Source: Maylandia zebra (Eukaryota > Chordata > Actinopteri > Cichliformes > Cichlidae). From it: DNA of 64,000 nucleotides. The position numbers and the translations under genes were made by a program. Below, piece by piece: positions 33,101 through 60,500 of this stretch. Numbering within the stretch: the stretch's first letter is position 1; each line of letters opens with the position of its first letter. The stretch spans positions 31,793,533 to 31,857,532 of the forward strand of contig NC_135170.1 of NCBI RefSeq assembly GCF_041146795.1, written 5' to 3'. A model generated the notes under the pieces. The model searched no databases and was not told where the DNA came from. It saw only the letters and a program-made list of their open reading frames with translations.

Positions 33101-35280
33101 GACATTTGTGCATAAAATGGAGAATCTTTGTCAAAATCTCTGCAATTTGAACATACAGAAGGAACTGGATCACAGAGGGTCTCTGGATCAATGGATGATC
33201 TGAATATGCGCTAGAAGATGAAGATAAGCAATCACATGATTCCTTTTGAAGTTTAGCATAAGCAAGTAAAACAAAATGCCAAATGTATATTAATATTTCT
33301 GCTTAAAAGCAGTGTTTGAAAAAATCCTTCTGAATAAAAATTTGATTTTAGTTTTATATTGTGACTCTTGGAGTCGGTGTAAACCTAGTTTGATTGGAGT
33401 TTAAGTGTGCTTTACTCCACTGAAACTTTCATGTGGTTATCTCTGTGCTAATGAAATCATGAAGGCTCAAAATGATGGAAAAAATGTGGCAAATTTCAGC
33501 CCATATGTACTTCAAGAACCTGTAAATCTTAAAATGATTTATGATTGTGATAATAGTCAAATTTAGCATGCCTTCCCTAATGAAGTGGAGATACCATCTA
33601 ATTATTCTGAGAAGGTTGTTAGATTGATTTATTTGAATCAGTGTAAAGGAGACAAAGTAGGAGACTAACAACATAAATATCCGCTGTATTTTTATTTGAA
33701 AGTCATATTTACAGTTGTTCTCCTCTTGCTCTCTCAAAGTGTGTGTCTTTGTGTCTTTGGCGTTGATTTTCCTCATTAAATAAGCCTCAAAGCCTCTGGA
33801 CTTCTTTTATGCCTTAATGCTCTAAGCTGTAAGACAGACAGAACAAGGACTGATGGAGAGCAATAAAATGAGATCCTCACATTTTGAATCAGACCACCAG
33901 ACTGAGAAGATAACACCTCCCACCTGCCAAATGCTGATAAATTCTGCAAGCAGCCCAATCCAACAGCCACATCATCAGGTAATCACATCGTTTAAAGGTG
34001 ATGCATTTTGGAAAAAACAACCTACTGACACACAACTATTAATGACAGGATGATGCACCATCAAGCTGGTTGCCACCTGACCAGAGGAAACTAGCTTGAT
34101 GTCGTTAGCCTTAAAAGGAAGTCTTGTTTGGTTAGGATAAAATTTTAAAATGATCATCTACAAGTTAACAAAATCAGGAGAAAGATATGAAACCTCTTTT
34201 AATGTCACAGATGCAAAGACACAGTGAACAAGGAATAATACTTCTAATTTTATGTGCACTACACATTAAGAGATACATTCCAAAAACATTCACATAGGCC
34301 AAGTGAAAGACACTCGTTGCTACTTATTTCTTGTTATTTTAGCGATTAATTCAATTACGTTTTATTTTATATAACTCAGAATCATAAACACAATATTTTA
34401 GCTTTACACATTCAGTGGGTCTACTGTAATTTGATTGTGCAACCACAATTCCCTGCTCACAGCGGAAAATGCACAAAACCACATGTAAAAATGTAAGTAG
34501 AGAGAAGTATGTTAAGTATATAGATCGAACCACTTGTGTAGATCTAGAAATACTTCTAATTGTTTCTCATTGTCGCTTTTGTGTGGCAAAGGGACCCTTT
34601 GGTGGCCCAGTTCTTGCTTTAAAGGGTCTCTATCCAAACTATGTCAGCAGAATGTCCCTCAGATTGACTGAGGGATCAATACTGTAGGGGTCAAAGAATT
34701 CTGGGTTTTTCTTTGTTAAAAATAGATTTTTACCAAAGTCCTTCTAAAGTCAAGCCAGTTGGCAGTCACCTTTAAACACATTCAGAGACTTTGAGTTCTA
34801 TTTTGAAGTATTATCAAAATTAAATTTAATGTCACTAGTCATCTAGGCATAAAAATTAAAAAATGTAGAATCATGCTTTTCACATGAAACTGTACTCTTA
34901 CTTTTTATTTAGTTTTGGACTTTTGTTTTTGTATCAGACTGTTTATTTTCCATAGTGGCTTACAGCTGACTGTAACAGATGACTGACAGTACTAATGAAA
35001 AGATGCACAAAAGCCCTTTGTATTATTCGTGCGCATTTCACCACATTGACAGACCTTTTTATCGTTTTATTTCGTTTATTAAACACACACTTGTGTGTGT
35101 CAGATTTTTGCTTGTATTAAAAGCCTCAACTTCAATTAACTAAGATGCATAACTAAGATCAAAGTGTGGTTTTAGGGTTTAAAGTGCAGTTCCACGTCGA
35201 CACACTGGGTGGCGCGCTTTGAGCTTTAATTTAAATCTTCATTGATGCCATTGTAAAGTGCTGTAGGCGGTGCCTAAGAA
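30173..35280. other. Intergenic region between the divergent claudin and ppp1ca genes
   Basis: Both flanking genes point outward from this region, so it holds both sets of promoters and non-coding exons. A GC/KLF-type box gggcgggg lies at 31668-31675. I recognise no exon, RNA gene or large repeat. The open frames are short and without family likeness; 33400-34300 is AT-rich. Confidence 0.45.
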
Positions 35281-35865
35281 TAAGACGGACCCAGTGTGTA
35301 TCCAATCAGATGCGAATATTGGGGAGCTGAGGTCTGCGATTGACCAATCGCTTTTTGAGAAACGTGTGAAGACCTCGGTTTGATTCACCCTCCTGTGTTA
35401 CCGTAGACGCTTCGCTAGAAACGGCCCTCTTTTAAAGTTCCTGGGGGAAGAGTGGGGCGACCCGGACAAACCGAGGGGAAAAGGGCCAAGATCGAACTCA
35501 GGGGATAAATATTTACACAGATTTCAACACGGGAGGATTAATATTAAACCGGACACAAGGTTTGACGTGTTATCTATTTTCAGGTTTGATTATTTAGCTA
35601 ACGTTTGCTCACTAGCCAAGGTTCAGTTTTGCTGCTGCTAGTTTATGATACTTAGCTAATAGCTACCTAGCTAGCAGAAGCTCGGTTAAGCTCATTGACT
35701 GTTTTTTGACATTGGTCGACTAGCAAGTGTGACTCATTCAGTGAATTACGACATTATAATTTGAGTAACTCTCAGCGTCCATTCCCCATCTTTCCCTCAC
35801 AGAAATCTAAGGTGAGACACAGAAAACCATCGTCTTGAGCCCGAGAACGTCAGAAAATAAAGAAA
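35281..35865 (+). promoter_or_regulatory. ppp1ca promoter and 5' UTR region with CCAAT boxes
   Basis: CCAAT motifs lie at 35302-35306 (tccaatcaga) and 35344-35348 (gaccaatcgc), and an inverted CCAAT (attgg) at 35318-35322. This close cluster is typical of NF-Y-bound, TATA-less housekeeping promoters. GC-richer sequence follows at 35400-35500. The transcription start and any 5' intron were not located; the coding exon at 35866 lies at the end of the region. Confidence 0.6.
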
Positions 35866-49045
<13,180 letters not shown>

Positions 49046-50180
49046 CACCCACTGGGTCCACTTCCCACAACCTGCCACCCCCTGTTGGCCCAATGCTTCT
49101 TTTTTGTTGTTGTTTTATTTCTCCTCCTCTACCTCCCAAACCTTTTGTCTCCCTTGTCACCAAACGGCAACAAAGAAACCAACTGTCCAGGGTTCAATCA
49201 TGTTTTTTCTCACTAAAACTATTTTTAACTGTTCGTTTGGTTGACTGGTTGAATTTTGCGTGAATGAGTGTGTTTAAAAAAAAAAAAAAAAAAAAAGTGA
49301 ATGATGCAGAGGGAGCTTCTGTGTTCTGTACGTATGTTTTCTGCCTCCTCCTGTGTCCTGCGTTTGGTTTTCCTGTCATTTTGTAGAGGTGGGCTCTGCC
49401 CATCCTTCATATAAGCTCAAACCTTGCAGAGGAGGAGTAAAAAAGGGGTGGGGGGGTGGCTTAGCTGTTTACAGTAAGGCCTGCACTGTTTGATGTTAAA
49501 CACAAGCTTTTGTACATCCTGTCTCTGAGGTCCGTGTATCTCTGTGTTATGTGATGGGTCGGGAGGGGGGTGCTGGGTTTTTGGGGATCAAGTTGCACGG
49601 TCATACGGTAACAGCACATACCACACACTGGGTGCACGGGTGGATATATGTGCAGGTGAGTCCTCGAATGAAATGGATTCACAATAATATATATATATAT
49701 TTTTTTTTCTTTCCTCTTCCATTTTTGAAAACCAATGATTTCAGTCATGGATGTGAAATAGTTTTTTTTTTGTTTTTTTTTTTTTTTGTTTTTTTTTTCT
49801 CTTCCTCTTTTCTCTGTAGATAAATGAAACCAATGTGGTTTTACTTTTTCTTTTTCTCGTTTTTAGTTCACTGAAGTTGAATAAAAAATAACCATTTATT
49901 TGAGGCATGCCATCATGTTGATCACTTTGCCATTGCTTTATGTTTGTCACGGATAATGGCTGCTTTTCTTTTCGTTTTTTTCTCTCTCTGTGGTACCTTG
50001 AATTGACAGGCGGTGTTTTATAAGCGAGACTTTCAAAGCGTAGAAGCTAGGATGTGTAAGTTTGGGTTAGTTTAACACCTAGTGGAAACAAAGTGGCATT
50101 TACACATAAGTGGAAAAATCGTGAACAAATGAACAACACAAATCTGGTTGAGCCAGACGTTGCTGTTTTTATCAAATAAA
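49046..50180 (+). other. ppp1ca 3' UTR
   Basis: Downstream of the stop codon lie a poly-A run of 21 nt (49276-49296), poly-T tracts around 49700-49800, and candidate poly(A) signals AATAAA at 49880-49885 and 50175-50180. The GC-poor, homopolymer-rich sequence shows no gene. The end of the transcript is inferred. Confidence 0.5.
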
Positions 50181-50382
50181 ATCCTAAATGTTTATTTTTT
50201 TTCTAATGATTGTTGGCTTCTGATGCAGCTAATGATTATTTTTGCAAGGCTGAGAGGACCAGGAAGGTAAATGACATCACCACGTGCAGTTAACATGTTG
50301 CACAAATAGGCGCCACTGACACTGCATCTGTATTGAACTTTGCACACGATACTTAAGATGCCTGCTGAGGAGATGAGAGATT

Positions 50383-50401
50383 CCCCCCCCCCCCCCCCCC
50401 C
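50383..50401. repeat. 19-nt C homopolymer
   Basis: Uninterrupted run of C. It can form intercalated C-rich structures on one strand and a G-quadruplex on the other. Confidence 0.9.
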
Positions 50402-53034
50402 ATTTTCACTCATTAAAAGCAACAAAAAAAAAAGCAAAACATAAAAACAAATGGAGACGAGATGGTGATTCATTCACTCTGACCTTTCAAAATGCTCCAG
50501 CTGAGACCACTTCACTCTTTGTTTTCTATGAAACGAAGAGTGGGTTTATTTAAATGTAAAAACCCACACTGAATGGGGGTGCAAGCAAGTTTAGCTCGTG
50601 TTTTGCCAGTTTTAACACTGATATTTGAGAAGATAAATAAATCCAAGGGGGGCTGGATTATATTAAAGATAATCATGTGCAGTGAACTCTCAGTGAATCC
50701 AGCGTGAGGCTGAGCAGCTAATGCTGTGTGGCAGCGAGGTAGATGATTATCTACGCTTCTTAGATCGCTTTTTGTAAAATATGTTGCCCAGATTGTGGAA
50801 TTACTTTAATTGCTTGAGTGCAATCATTGCTTTGAGCACGTTCAGAATTTCTTCTCACTGAAAATTAAAAAAAGAGTCATAGACAAGAGTTGAGCATATG
50901 CTACTGGGTATTATTCAAGTGTACCACCTGCTGCCCCTCTTATGTGATCACCTTGACTTGATTCAGATTCCAGATTCATGAATTTTTAATGGGAACCATC
51001 TCTGTTACCTCCTAATGTTAGAGCTGGTCCAACCCCCACCCCCTCCGTGGCAAACAGGGTGTTCCCAGTGAAAGCGGGCCATAGTTCAGCGCAGGCTGTT
51101 GTAAACTGCTGGAGAAATCTCCCTGCAGTGTTTCAGGGTGTCTTGCTGCCCTTTTCTGAAACTTTTTTGTTTTTCTTTTGCCCCGTTGCATCATTGGTCG
51201 GTCTGATTTCATTCATCTGTCCTTGCATTCTCATGTACACAAACAGTCACAGTCATCCCAGCCCCACTGCGATTTCTATCAAACCCACGTGGCTGTTAGA
51301 AAGCCGTGCGTAATGGCTTTTTAACAGGGGACAGACAGTGGGACTCTTAACTGCAGCGGATAGTGCAGAAAAAGGCTGGTGGGGGGAGCATCATTAGATT
51401 TCATCGTGTGCTCATGTCTGATTCACATTGAGTAATTTCAACTCAGGAAGTGAAATTTAAATATATTCAAATAAAATGATATGATTCATGTACTGAGAAA
51501 AATCCAAGCTTAGATGCCATTATTGCAGAATATGTGTACGTGTGAGTGATTTCAGTTTGTGTTCATATTTCAAAGTGGCTAAATGAAGCTCGGGCTTGGC
51601 ATGCTGGTGAATGGTGCATGGTGGGTGGGTGGGTGGGGAAGCTGATATGATTTACAAAGATATCTGAAAATGTATGGAAATTTGTGATATTATAGGATAA
51701 CAAAGGGTTTATACAAGGCTTGAGGCTATCTCCACAACAGTAAGTGGCTACTGTAAAACGGTCCAGTAAAGGCCACTTTCACTCCCATTTCATAGCTGTA
51801 CAAACGCTTATGACTTTTTAAATTGCTTCGCTATATTTACAGTTGTTACCTCTAAGAATCGGCGCTTTCATCGCTTTTTCTCTCAGTCTTGGTTTTTATT
51901 GACAAATTTAACCCCAGATACTGCAAAGCTTCTTAGTCTAGGATTTTTTTAATCAATCAGGGATGTTTTGCACCATGCACTGTCGCTGGGTAGAAATAAA
52001 ATCATTAGATTGTTACGATTAAGATAACAAGACAACGGATATAAATAGTATTTTTATTTGTATTTCATTTGTTTTCAAGTCGACCACGATTTGTCTCTGT
52101 TTAAAGGTAGAAATAAAATGGAATTTATACACTTGTGTCTGGTTTTCTTTTCATCTTCAATTGTTACTAAAAGCTTTCTGCAGGAAGACCAAAAGCAGCT
52201 TCGTTCGAGGGGAGCGAGAGCGTAATTTTTCCACGTCTTTCCTGCCTCAAGGCTGTTTTGCTTTATTTCTTTTGCGGGGGCTGCCTGTATTGTCTGTCAA
52301 ACATTTGGAGGATGAGTCAGTGGCACGGTTGGCCCATTTATCCCCCTGGATGTGCATTTACTTATTCATCTGACTTCAGCTGGCTCAGACGGCACCGAGA
52401 GATGCTTTACAAAATCAAAAGGAGTGTGACAAGTGATCGTGTTGGGCGTGAACTGGATGATTTTGAAAAAAGTGAAATGAAATCATGTTGCCAGCCTCTT
52501 CTTTCCTCTTTTATTACAGTTGGATTCACACCCCCTCTTATTTTTAGAAATCACTATAATGAGGACCAAGCCTAAGCTAAAACTGACAAATGGTGCCTTT
52601 TGGTATTTTGTTGATCACAGTGCAATCTGTGACTGCATGTAGGCTGACGGGTTTCACGTTAATGCTTTCCTTCACCACACTAACAGGACGACATCGGACA
52701 CACACGTTCATATTTCAATTTCAGTGGAAATGGGTTCAGTGAAATCATGCTTATTTTAAGATTGAGTTTTTCTAACATGCAGCAGTGGTTCAAAGTTATC
52801 AAAAGTAATCATTTTAATTAACAAAAAAATGAATGTAAGTCGAGATATTGATGGTAGGTAGTTGCACAGTTTAGTTTGAATTAAATAAACAGGAAACAAA
52901 ACACGTGATGTGATTGGAAGGTTGTAACGCTCTGCCTTCTAACCATAAATCGACAAAAATTCACCCATTTAAAGATTAAAAACATAGACATCAGGTAAAT
53001 TTTAGAGTTTTGACTCCAAATTTTACCTCAGTGA

Positions 53035-53085
53035 GGTGTGTGTGTGTGTGTGTGTGTGTGCGTGCGTGTGTGTGTGTGCGCGCGC
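53035..53085. repeat. (TG)n / (CG)n imperfect microsatellite
   Basis: Alternating TG with CG interruptions near its right end (gcgtgcgtgtg, gcgcgcg). Alternating purine-pyrimidine of this kind can adopt Z-DNA. It lies in the gene-free stretch between ppp1ca and kmt5c. Confidence 0.9.
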
Positions 53086-56000
53086 TCTGTGGGTTTCTAA
53101 TCAAATGCCTGTTCAATGTTTCTTTCCACACTCATTTTATACATGCAAACTGTATATTAGGTGGCTTATTTCTCAATGCAGGCTAATGTCTCGCGAAATA
53201 TGGGGCAAAGAGGATGCTTGTGTGGGACAATCTAGGACACTGAGAGGTACATTTAGATATGCAGTATACAGCGTATGTGCCCATGAATATCAAAAATAAT
53301 GTATCAGAACTGAATGCATTTTTTTCTAACTCCATCACTTGATAAATGTTCATAAATGAAAGCTGTTTATTTTTAGGGTTTCTGGAACTCCTGTTTCCCT
53401 GTTAGATAAATAACTAAAAAAAAAAAAAGCACTATCTGGTTATATTCCTTTGGTTTCAGTAGGGATGTAGCTGCAGCTCTGCACATTCGCTGCATGTTCT
53501 TATTTATTTGTGGGAGTCAAGTGTGTTGACTCTTATAAACTACAGTCAATAGAAACTGCCAGAATATTTGGGTTAGAAGAACAAGAAGTCACAATTTTGT
53601 GCAGTTGCCTCTCTAATGAGGAAGTTGTCATACCAAACAGCAGCATTGTATGCTCTTGCGTGCAGATTTATTAATAATAAAATATAGAAAATAAACACAA
53701 GCTTGGACAGCGTAAACAAACAGTGGGAGCATTTATGGCCCCTGCAGTGTATTATTTTATGTCTTGTGGCCATAAAAACACTTCCTTCCATCAGTTTGTC
53801 AGTCTAATACTACAAATTCTCATTGTTTTCCAGGGACATGCCCATTTGTGTAGCAGCGATAACAGGAAGCTGTCAGGTTTTATTTTCATTTTCCACATCT
53901 GTTCACTTGGAATGTTTTGCAGGCCCAAAAGATCCAGAGGAGAAAGATTTACTGCTACAGAAGCTTTGATTATGAATTTTTCTGCATAAAATATTTAAAA
54001 TCATAAACCTCTACAAACAAGACTCAGTCATTTTAGTCACTGTAACAGCTCGCTCGTTCGAGGGCTCAATAAATCTAGCAAAAAGAGAAAAAATAACTCA
54101 TAGACAAACAGAGCAGTTACTAAGGTTTCCTCAAGTGCTGAAGGGAGGTACACTTTCCTCCTCCAAGCAGCTGAGAGACACACTCTTTGATAGTTGAATG
54201 AAGTCATCCGGCCACTTTGAATACTCCAGCTGAGCCTTTGTGATGACAGAGCGATTGGTGCTTTCCACTTCTGCTCCTTGTAAAGCATGCTGCCACCGGG
54301 TTACTGAATGCTTGACACCCTTTAAAATATGCAGTAACACTATTTTGGATTGTTTTCCAGTTGAGACCTGTCCATAGAGTTTTAGGGGGTGCTTATTTAT
54401 CTCTGAGAAATTTCAGCTCTCCAGAATAGTGGCTGGCAAAAATCCAAAGAGCAGTGAGGTATCTGCATTCAGTGTGTCTGAAAATAGAAGCACAGAAAGA
54501 TGGATTGTGTTTCAAACAGCGGGGCTGAGATGGCTGGCACGGCTCACTTTAAAATGTTTTATGTCCAAAAAAAACAGAATCTGTGTGAAGCTACATTTTT
54601 AACTCAAATTGGTCCAATGTCTGTATTTCAGACTGCAAACGGTCTATTTAAATGAACTTTGAAAGGCAGAAGCAAGATGACTACACATTGATATCGAAGC
54701 AGTTTGCCTGGAGCAGTCATTGGCAATATGGGAGAACAGAGTGAAGACGTCAGGCTGCTTAGAGGCACCATCTTAAAACACTTTGTTAGACATGTTCTTT
54801 GGCCAACTTCATGTTCACATGTGGTCATGACTTCCGTATTTTAGTAAGCTAAAAAAGCTTGCATGGAACAATTAAGGTGTCCACATGCAATGTTTTGTTT
54901 CTATATAGTTTTAAATGGTCTAAGCTGCTTTCCAAGGTGATTTTTTTTTCATGCAAATTCACTTTTTATTAGTTTTTATATTAGTTTTAACTTATATCAT
55001 GAATGCCATTTGTCTGGGGAGTTCAGAATAGTATTACTTTACACCCACGTGAACCCCTTTTCAGGCTTGCTGTGTTCAAATAACTGATATAATCCTATTT
55101 TCTTAAGTTTAGTAGTTAATTTATAGTTAACAAGTTGTGACAATATCACAACACTGTGATATTGCAGTATTGTGAAGGAAGGGAGGGTCCACAGAGAGAA
55201 AACGGATGGACATCGGAGGACAGCAGATGGCTGAAAAAGATTAAAGAAAGAGAATATCAGCTCACCGTGCTGTGCCTATGGCCTGATGTCAGAAAACGCT
55301 GTAAGTGTGTTTATACTCTGACTTTTATCCCAAGCCTTTATGTGTGTGTTGACTCAGCAGTGATAAAATTAGACCATTTGAGGATAATGCCTGATGGTCT
55401 CGTGGCTTTATATTCCATTTTATGTTAACTTGTTCCACTTTAGATGCGGATGGCACCCAAAAATTCAACAAATGTAGAAAAGTAAGTGATGCTCACAGTT
55501 TGCTGAGGGAAGACCAAGTGATCCCACACTTTACATGGCCATCCCACCCAGCAATCAAAACCTATGTCGGTGAATGGAAGCTTATCTGTTATATTCTTAT
55601 CTAAAACATTGACCTCACATGATCCAGGGGTCCATTTGAAGGTCACCTGTTGCCAAAAGCAGGACACCTTGGTGGCTTTGGGTCAACCTGGGAGATAAAG
55701 ATGACCAGATCCAGACTGACACACCAATCTAATAAGAAAAGACTGGAAAAATACAAACTAGGTCAAAGAGGACTGACCTTTGGTCTTTCCATGCTGTTAG
55801 CACATGACTTGATCATGCCACTTCTTCCTTGTTATATCATGTCACTGTTTTATCTCTTTCTTTTTCAGGCTAATTTAGGTAACAGGGTTGCACGTGTGTT
55901 GTTAGACACAGCAGCAGTGCATAATGACTGTTCTTTAAAAATATGTTGATGTGAAAAAAAGAGACACGTGTCAACAAAATCATCAATCTTAAATTAACTA

Positions 56001-56639
56001 GTCTATTAGACATGCTTATCAGAAGGCTATGGCAAAGAAAAGAAAAATACTATTTTGGGCCGTTCTCATGAGCTATTTTGTATTTTAAATAATATTTTGG
56101 AATCACCTTTCCAACCCAGAGGCTTACAGTTTGTCCCAGGACAAGAGTAATTTACAGGACAAATGTATTATGTGTGTATTATGTACTTTGCGCAGGGATT
56201 ATTCTCAATTTTCGTGGGTCGGACAGAAAATGTCCTGCAAAAGTAGAATGGCTTATTGTTTGTTTTTATTATGACGTAATACAATCTAAAGCTTGGCCCT
56301 TAAATTTGTCATCTCAGTAATTAAAACTTAAAATAAATTATTTAAAGGTTAAGCAAATATAAAGTGTTTAAATAGCAAAATTTCAATCCTGAAGCATTAA
56401 CCTAACGCACGGAGTTCCTCACTGTGAGCTTTAGTGTAATTAACAGTGCAGGAGGGTTTCAGGCAGGTTTTAGTGTCGCTGCTGATGAGCGCATTCTGAC
56501 TGTGTACTAACAGTGTGATTGTGTGAAATGCTTTCCAGCAGCCAAATAGAGGCAGAGGCCGCTGTACAAGAAAACACTCCCCTCTGCACGTCGTAGTAAA
56601 CCCGGGGTATGGATAGGCTCCGCCCATAAAAAGGCCTGA

Positions 56640-57105
56640 CCAATCACAGAGCTTAAAACAAAGCCCTCTGGTTTGATTTGTAAAATTGACCTTGACCTAA
56701 GCGAATGGCGCAGCGCAAGGGGCGTGGCTAACAGCTAGTTCGGTTGCATTGGACGTCGCTCATCATCAACTTTTGCTACTAGACGAGCCTGTAAAAGCTA
56801 GTTAGCGGCTACAAAACACACACATTTCGTGTCTCAATCGTTCCCCGGTGTTGTGCATTTGTCCCCCTTTTAAAATTTCGGCTGGGACCCGGAGTCGTGA
56901 AGGAGCAGTAAAATTCCATAAGCGACGAGGAGACTCCATCTTCGGGGAGAGCCAGCGAGGCGGCAGAGAGCTAGCGGGCTTCGCTGCTGCTGCTAGGCTA
57001 ACTTTGCCCCAGCCAGCAGAGCGAGAGCCGGAGCAGAGCGAGTGAGCGGCTTGCTGCTAAACGGTCAACCTGACGATACTTTCGTTGACTACAAAAGACT
57101 CCCAG
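56640..57105 (+). promoter_or_regulatory. kmt5c promoter and 5' non-coding exon
   Basis: A CCAAT motif lies at 56640-56644 (gaccaatcac). GC-richer sequence follows (56880-57060) without TATA. It ends in a donor after gactcccag at 57105 (GTAGGT), and the next coding exon is bounded by ttcag at 57501-57505, so this is the likely 5' UTR exon. The transcription start is not determined. Confidence 0.6.
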
Positions 57106-57506
57106 GTAGGTTTGGAAAGCCCGCATAGGTGTGTCAAGCATGCATCGATGCGCTGGCTTTCATCAGCGCTGCGATGCAATCCCGTTACTGTAGCTGCAGG
57201 CCATAGCGCTAGCTCCCTCCGTCCCGCAGCTGATAACATATTTACCCTGCTAAGCTAATGGACTGTGGAAGCCCGTAGAAACACAGCCACATTCCTTTCT
57301 CACGCAACGATTTTATCTACTGTTCTTCAACATGATGCAACCCAGCAGCAGACCGGTTATATACGCAGATATCAGGGCACCGGTGAGAAATTTAATGCAG
57401 GTGTTGTGTGATGTGCAGAAATGCAAAACTCGTAGGTGATTGTGGTTTGTTGTTGTTGTTGCTGCTGCTGCTGTCACAGCGTTACTTTGATGCCTGTGGT
57501 TTCAGC

Positions 57507-57542
57507 ATGCTGATGGTGGGAGGCGATGGACGGAAGCACTAG
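57507..57542 (+). promoter_or_regulatory. Upstream ATG frame overlapping the kmt5c start
   Basis: Right after the acceptor at 57505 lies ATG (57507) opening a 12-codon frame (stop TAG 57540-57542). It overlaps the proposed start at 57526 in another frame and ends just before the next in-frame ATG at 57544. It has A at -3, so ribosomes may initiate there and reach either ATG by leakage or reinitiation. Confidence 0.6.
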
Positions 57543-60500
57543 AATGAGTGTGAAGGAGCTGTGTGAGACGGATGACCTGGCCACCCGCTTGGTGCTGGAC
57601 CCTCTGCTGGGCTTCAGCACCCACAAAATGAACATCAGGTAATCTGACACACAATACAGCAATCATGGAGTCCAGTGACTACCCAGTGCTATGGTATGGC
57701 TGGAAAGAGTGTGATCACTGCTGTTTCGCTGGCTTTTTTAAGGCTTGATTTCTTAGATTTTTGGTTGGGTGGAAAAAATACAAAGGCAGAAGAAAGCAAC
57801 TGATCTAAATTAATAATCCCACAATAGGGTTAAGGGGTGAATTTCATTTTATAGTGAAATATAAAAATAAATAAATGTGAGGGTGAAAGAGAAACCATAA
57901 CATGAGCTCTCACGTAAGGTGTATCTGATATCCCGTACTGGTGTTTTTTGTGCATCATCAAAATAATATTGGTCCGGTTTTAGCTTTGCACCTGACCAAT
58001 CACATTGTTGTGATGTCATAGCTTTGCAACTTGAGAAAAAAAAGACTGTTATAATGATGTTATGAGGATGTAGGAACAAAACCCACATGTGGATATCAGA
58101 TTGCGCTCAATTTCAACATTTCATTAATATTTCTTTGTGTCAACAGCCGATTGTGTTGCGTTACATCAGTTTTGTGCTGGGAAAATGTTAAAAAAAAAAT
58201 GAGCAAAGAGCTGAAAAGACTTTAAAGCATGTCAGTTATTATTTAGAATGTCAGTGTTTGTTGCCCCAACACAAAGGGGGAATTAATAACAATAAAGAAA
58301 TATTATTAACAGAAAAACAATATTGACTCAAACTGTTATTTAAACGCTCAAACAGCCGAGCTATTTTAGCGTCTGAAATGACAAAGCGGAGTCATGACTC
58401 ATACTTTATACAGGAATAGAGCAATAATGGCTCTGCTTGTGGTTATCATACTGTTTCCTTTACATGTAGCAGATCTTGTTAAATCCACCAATGCCTTTAC
58501 TTATGTGTGTCCATATTGTTGTGTAATAAATAGTAATATTAGATGAACCGGTGACGCCTTCATCAACAGCAACTTACAGTGAAATTTTCCTAATCAGGCT
58601 TTTTCTTCAGCCTTTGTTACTTCCAGGGTTCTGTTTAAAACAAAATCTTAATACGTATGTTGTTTTGATGTGTGTGTGTTTGCGCAGAAACATTCAAATT
58701 ATTTATGTCACTTTTGCCAACTAATTTCTGTCAGTTGAGCTGCTTTACTTCAGGTGTTCAAGTGTCTGCCTCAAGGCCTCCGCAGCAGTAAATGGTGCTG
58801 CTCTAGTTCTGTTAGTCATGGTTGACTGCAGACCATTACAATGTCGTGATTAGAAGTGGAAAATAAAATGAGAGCCTGTAATTTTATAAAAATACATACA
58901 TTTCCAGGGTCATAAATTACTCTGTATAACTTTCTATTATCCTCCCAACACCAGTCGGCTAATTCCTGTTATTTGAAAGGTGGAGTGAAAAAAAGAAAGC
59001 TTTACATTTTGTTAAAGTAAATTGGAAATGTTTTTATCATTAGAAATATCACTACAGCACACAGAAATGTGCAGTTTGAGTTCTAAATTAATTTTCTTTG
59101 GGCACTTGAAGGTTAATCATCAGTCCAGAATTTCGCAATCCATGCATTCCTATTAAAGCGGCCCCTGAGCTCTATAAAACTTTAAGAATACCAGGTGGTT
59201 CTGATTATGCTTTAATGCAGTGACACTTCAGGCCAACTGCAAAACCTGGACGTTCAGTGAAAGTTAATATATAATAACGATGAGTGTCCGAATAAAAGCT
59301 CACACCTCAGCAGTCATTAGAGAAAGTCATTAAAAAGAAAAACCTGAAATTTACTTTAATGAAGGTGTACGCAGCAGCATCAGTAAACTGCTGTTCATTT
59401 TCCAAGATTTTTCATGAGTAGTTTGACAACCGCTTATTTTAAAGCCGTTTTAATGAATGAGTTTGTTAAGTGTTTGTAAAATTCTGGGTGGTGTTTTTCC
59501 TGCATGAAATGTATTTAAATCCACTTTAAAATGAATAATTGAAAATAATATAAGAACCGAAAAATGGATAGGCTTTTATTAAATAAGGTAACGTAAACTC
59601 TTTGTCCCATCTACATCCTGACCAGTCATACTTATGGGTGCAGCGACCTCCCAGAGGGCCGTGGAAAAACCCTGTGTGCACCTGTTGTGCATGTTTTGGT
59701 GCATCCGTATTAAATACAGAAGTGAAGGAAGGTTAGATTTCTGAGAAAGATGCACAGATATTTATTAATTGTTATTGTAGCTTATAAGAACAGAACTGTG
59801 GAACATTTAGTCCAAATATTTTTAACTGTGAGCTGATTTGGGTGTTTTTTGTGTGATTTTCTTTTTTTTTTATTTTTTATTTTTTTTCCTAAAGTTGTTG
59901 GTTCAAAAATATATTTGGATGCTATATCTAAAATTCAGTGTTAAAAGGAAGCTTCTTAGACTCTTCTTATATCTGTCCCTCTCTCTTTGTGCAGCCCCCC
60001 ACCAGAGATCCGACGTTGGGGTAACCTCAAAGAGACGCTTTTGAGGTTTCAGCGTACGCACGACTTCAACGCTACGTTTGAGGCTCTAACGGTGGGCGAG
60101 CTGGCTGGTGACTACTTTAATGCTTTGGGGAGCCATCGACAGGAGCTGCTGAGACAACATGTATGCATAAAACAAAAATGTTTGTTGTCATTTGACTTTA
60201 TTGTCTATGTGTGTATGTGTTTATCACCGATACTTGGATTTGTCACTCGAGTGTAACATCACAATCAAAGACCGTGTGTGATGTTTGCAGGTTTATCGCT
60301 ACCTCAGTGCCTTCCTGTTGGATAGCGGTGTCAAGATAGAGTCCTGTGACAGATACTCCTCAGAGACCAACGGAGCCAAGATAACCTCAACTAGGCACTG
60401 GTATTCACACGCAGCAGCATCACGAGCTGCCACTGCAGCAGCACTGCGTCCTGTATGGTGTTGTTTTTTACAACTGAAAATGTGATGCCTGAATTGTTCC

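Larger units (their letters stand above)
50181..56639. other. Intergenic region between ppp1ca and kmt5c
   Basis: I see no recognisable exon or RNA gene. It contains a 19-C homopolymer at 50383-50401, a (TG)n tract at about 53035-53085, and open frames without family likeness. Sequence is AT-rich except near its right end. Confidence 0.5.

Noticed and set aside
49194-49950. Several frames in the ppp1ca 3' UTR
   Set aside because: They arise from poly-A and poly-T runs and have no family likeness.
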